A stretch of 23,611 nucleotides of DNA from an uncultured Bacilli bacterium (lineage in GTDB: Bacteria > Bacillota_I > Bacilli_A > RF39 > UBA660). The translations under genes and the position numbers were made by a program. Numbering within the stretch: position 1 is the stretch's first letter; the number at the start of each line of letters is the position of its first letter. The DNA is taken from positions 1 through 23,611 of the forward strand of contig CANQHM010000016.1 of assembly GCA_947623845.1 (NCBI GenBank), given 5' to 3'. Positions 21,556 through 23,611 of the stretch are shown piece after piece. A model generated the notes under the pieces. That model ran no database searches. It worked only from the letters and a program-made list of their open reading frames with translations, and had not been told where the DNA came from.

Positions 21556-23611
21556 AAAAATTAAAATTATTTGTGATGAGTTTATGTGCAATGTTTGTTG
21601 CAGTACTTGGTGTTAATGCAGCTGGCGAAATCGGAAGTAACGACAATCCAGCTAAGACAGCATCTGAGATTGCAGAAGCTCTTGGAGGAGCTAGTTATGC
21701 CGAAGCTAATGGAAATACAGTAACTTTAAAACAAACTTTTGATTATAATAAAGATTTAGTTATTGCTTCAACTGCTGAAACGATAACACTTGATTTAAAA
21801 AATTATAATATTAATTTAGGAAACGAAAATCAAATAATATTATTTAGTCAAGCAAAACTAACTATTATAGGAACAGGTTCAATTTCTAATAATGGAAAAT
21901 TTACTACAATAGAATTAGTTACTACTGGTAATACATTGACTATTGATGGACCTACAATTGAGAATAAATATACTACAATTGAAGCTGAAGATAATCTTAC
22001 TGCTGGGGCAGCTACTGGTACTAATCTTACTCGTAGTGCTACTACTGCGGATGCAAATACTATAGAAGTAAAAAGTGGTACAATAAAAGGTACACAAGGT
22101 ATTAGCTTTCACACAAATGGAACTGGAAAATTAATAGTGTCTGGGGGAACTATAGAAGGTACAATTGGATCTGGGATTGTTGTAAATGGTCATACGACTG
22201 GAACTGCAACTGTTGAAATTACTGGAGGTACAATTAAAGCAAATGAAGAAAATGGTATCGCATTTGCAGCTTCTAATAAAACTACAGTAACTATTGATGG
22301 TGGTAAATTCACAGGATGGGTTGGAATCTATGCTGAAAAAGATAGTGATACTACTATAAATAATGCTGAAATTATAGGCGCTTTATATGGTATTGATTCT
22401 ACTGAAGATTCTACTGTAGTAATTAATGACGGAAATATAACTGGTGCTGAAGCTGGTGTTTATTCTGAAGGAAAAAATCTTGATGTTAAAAATGGTACTA
22501 TTAGTGGTAGATATGGTGTAGTTGCTTATGATGGTGCTAAAGCTACTATTAGTGGAGGTACTATTACTGGTGAAGCTGCTGCTGTTTCTGGTAATGGATC
22601 TGACCCAAGTACTGAAACTACTATAACAGTTAGTGGTGGAACATTAAAAGGTGGTATTGTTGGTATTTATCATCCGCAACAAGGAAAATTGAATATTTCT
22701 GGTGATGCTGTAATTGAAGGAAAATCTGGTATCGTTGCTCGTCAAGGTGACGTTTCAATTACTGGTGGTAAAATATTAGCAACTGGAAATGGCGAAAACA
22801 TAACTATTGGAGATGCTATGGATGAAAGTGATACAAGTGGTAGAGTTCAATTACCTAGTGGTGTTGCTGTAATTGTTGATAATACTGAAGATGGTTATGC
22901 AGATGAAGCAAAAGTTGAAATTGCTGGTGGGAAATTTGAAAGTAAAAAAGAACCACTTTTAACTTATGGTGATGAAAATAACTCAAATAAAGATATTATT
23001 GTAACAGCAGGATCATTTGATCAAACTGTTGCTCCAAAATATTTAAATAGTGATGTTGAACAATCTGAAAATGGTGTAATAGGAACAGTTTCTGATATTA
23101 AATTAGGAGAATCCGAAAATGGAACTGTTGCGTTCCCTCACAATGCTGCTAAAGGAGAAGAGGTCGAAGTTACTATTACTCCTGATGAAGGTTATGAAAT
23201 TGCGGAAATGACAGTTTTAGATGAAAATGGTGAAGAATTACCATTTGAAACAACTGAAACAGGATTAATATTCACAATGCCAGAAGGCGCTGTAACTATT
23301 AGTGTCAAATTTACTAAGGTAGTAAATACAACTGAATTAGAAAAAGCTATAGCTAATGCTGAAAAGTATTTAGATGATAAGAAATATGATGCTAAAGAAG
23401 TAGAAACATTAAAGAAATTAATTGAAGAAGCTAAAGGCTTATTAGAATCAACAGATCAAACTAAAGTTGATGAAATGGTAAAAGTTTTAGCTGATGCTAC
23501 AACTAAAGTTGCTAATACTGGTGATAACATTATGAGTGTTATTGCAACAGGTATGGTAAGCTTAGCAGTAATAGCTGGTGGAATTGTATTAGTAAGAAAA
23601 AATAAATTCAA
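21552..23611 (+). CDS. second secreted beta-helix surface protein, paralog of the first (3' end cut by the window)
   Basis: At least 686 codons. The frame is open to the last base, and by comparison with the paralog only about two codons and the stop are missing. The signal peptide is the same (MKKLKLFVMSLCAMFVAVLG). The central part, about residues 100-480, differs and is a more regular beta-helix: turns such as VSGGTIEGTIGSGIVV, ITGGTIKANEENGIAF, ISGGTITGEAAAV and VSGGTLKGGIVGIY, about 22 residues apart. An InlB-like repeat (about 515-590), FIVAR-like region (about 595-651), VANTGDN (653-659), a hydrophobic segment and RKNK follow, all nearly identical to the first protein. It has its own G10 promoter, so either one can be switched alone. 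Confidence 0.82.
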   Translation, partial: MKKLKLFVMSLCAMFVAVLGVNAAGEIGSNDNPAKTASEIAEALGGASYAEANGNTVTLKQTFDYNKDLVIASTAETITLDLKNYNINLGNENQIILFSQAKLTIIGTGSISNNGKFTTIELVTTGNTLTIDGPTIENKYTTIEAEDNLTAGAATGTNLTRSATTADANTIEVKSGTIKGTQGISFHTNGTGKLIVSGGTIEGTIGSGIVVNGHTTGTATVEITGGTIKANEENGIAFAASNKTTVTIDGGKFTGWVGIYAEKDSDTTINNAEIIGALYGIDSTEDSTVVINDGNITGAEAGVYSEGKNLDVKNGTISGRYGVVAYDGAKATISGGTITGEAAAVSGNGSDPSTETTITVSGGTLKGGIVGIYHPQQGKLNISGDAVIEGKSGIVARQGDVSITGGKILATGNGENITIGDAMDESDTSGRVQLPSGVAVIVDNTEDGYADEAKVEIAGGKFESKKEPLLTYGDENNSNKDIIVTAGSFDQTVAPKYLNSDVEQSENGVIGTVSDIKLGESENGTVAFPHNAAKGEEVEVTITPDEGYEIAEMTVLDENGEELPFETTETGLIFTMPEGAVTISVKFTKVVNTTELEKAIANAEKYLDDKKYDAKEVETLKKLIEEAKGLLESTDQTKVDEMVKVLADATTKVANTGDNIMSVIATGMVSLAVIAGGIVLVRKNKF
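23081..23611 (+). repeat. duplicated 3' cassette, copy 2
   Basis: Second copy of the 20801-21344 unit, with a 12-base in-frame loss near 23318 and cut by the window end. Confidence 0.8.

Larger units (their letters stand above)
21458..21609 (+). repeat. duplicated promoter-leader-signal peptide, copy 2
   Basis: Second copy of the 19529-19680 unit. Confidence 0.8.

Noticed and set aside
21915..22112. Reverse-strand open frame inside the second surface protein
   Set aside because: Cys/Ser-rich product arises from the reverse of Thr/Ala/Gly-rich repeats.
22100..22800. Tandem repeats suggestive of a CRISPR-like or minisatellite array
   Set aside because: They are degenerate coding repeats of about 66 bases in frame, explained by beta-helix turns such as SGGTI.

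Overview
The window is AT-rich, Gram-positive-type chromosomal DNA. The lineage is probably a gut Bacilli-type Bacillota (RF39- or Erysipelotrichia-like); that placement is inferred from gene content. The evidence is strong AGGTGA/AGGAGG ribosome binding sites, extended -10 promoters, and peptidoglycan genes (murG, murB, divIB, ftsW, uppP, a class B PBP). ylbJ/ylbL-like and nfo/yqfT-like neighbours recall Bacillus. TGA is used as a stop (ends of murG and the ylbJ-like gene), so the code is standard rather than mycoplasmal, and the cell has a wall. No rRNA, tRNA, CRISPR, transposase or phage gene was seen.

Layout. 1-1166: the end of a prepilin operon (two complete prepilin-like genes and the tail of a third). 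1152-3069: a divergent ylbJ-like/ylbL-like pair. 3158-4882: a Nudix hydrolase, then a membrane-anchored surface protein whose promoter region contains a run of ten G. 4967-8010: a small rhodanese, rmuC, uppP (reverse) and two unknown small genes. 8000-11152: trpS (reverse), a lipoprotein, ftsW (reverse) and an unknown gene (reverse). 11317-14045: the cell-wall/division operon murG-murB-divIB. 14117-14755: queH. 14756-15579: 824 bases without a conventional gene but full of small RNA signals. 15580-18692: nfo, a yqfT-like gene (reverse) and a class B PBP. 18735-19488: rpmG-efp. 19623 to the end: two paralogous secreted beta-helix surface proteins, each behind a promoter with a G10 run between -35 and -10.

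Two systems stand out. First, three surface-protein genes have G10 runs in their promoters. In the two paralogs the layout is identical (TTGACT, 18-base spacer ending in G10, TATACT), the classic geometry of phase variation by slipped-strand change of spacer length. The paralogs also share leaders, signal peptides and almost identical 3' ends, so recombination could add variation. Second, the 824-base region holds what looks like a type I toxin-antitoxin locus. A 31-residue basic/hydrophobic peptide is encoded on the + strand, and an antisense RNA of about 120 nt from a good - strand promoter overlaps its 3' end. A second, paralogous - strand RNA with the same promoter geometry, predicted first bases, 5' stem-loop and terminator hairpin lies 371 bases away. 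Beyond it is a further structured - strand candidate.

Most other genes are housekeeping and packed tightly, with short leaders, overlapping convergent ends and terminators embedded in stop codons. All functional calls rest on motifs read by eye; no database search was possible.
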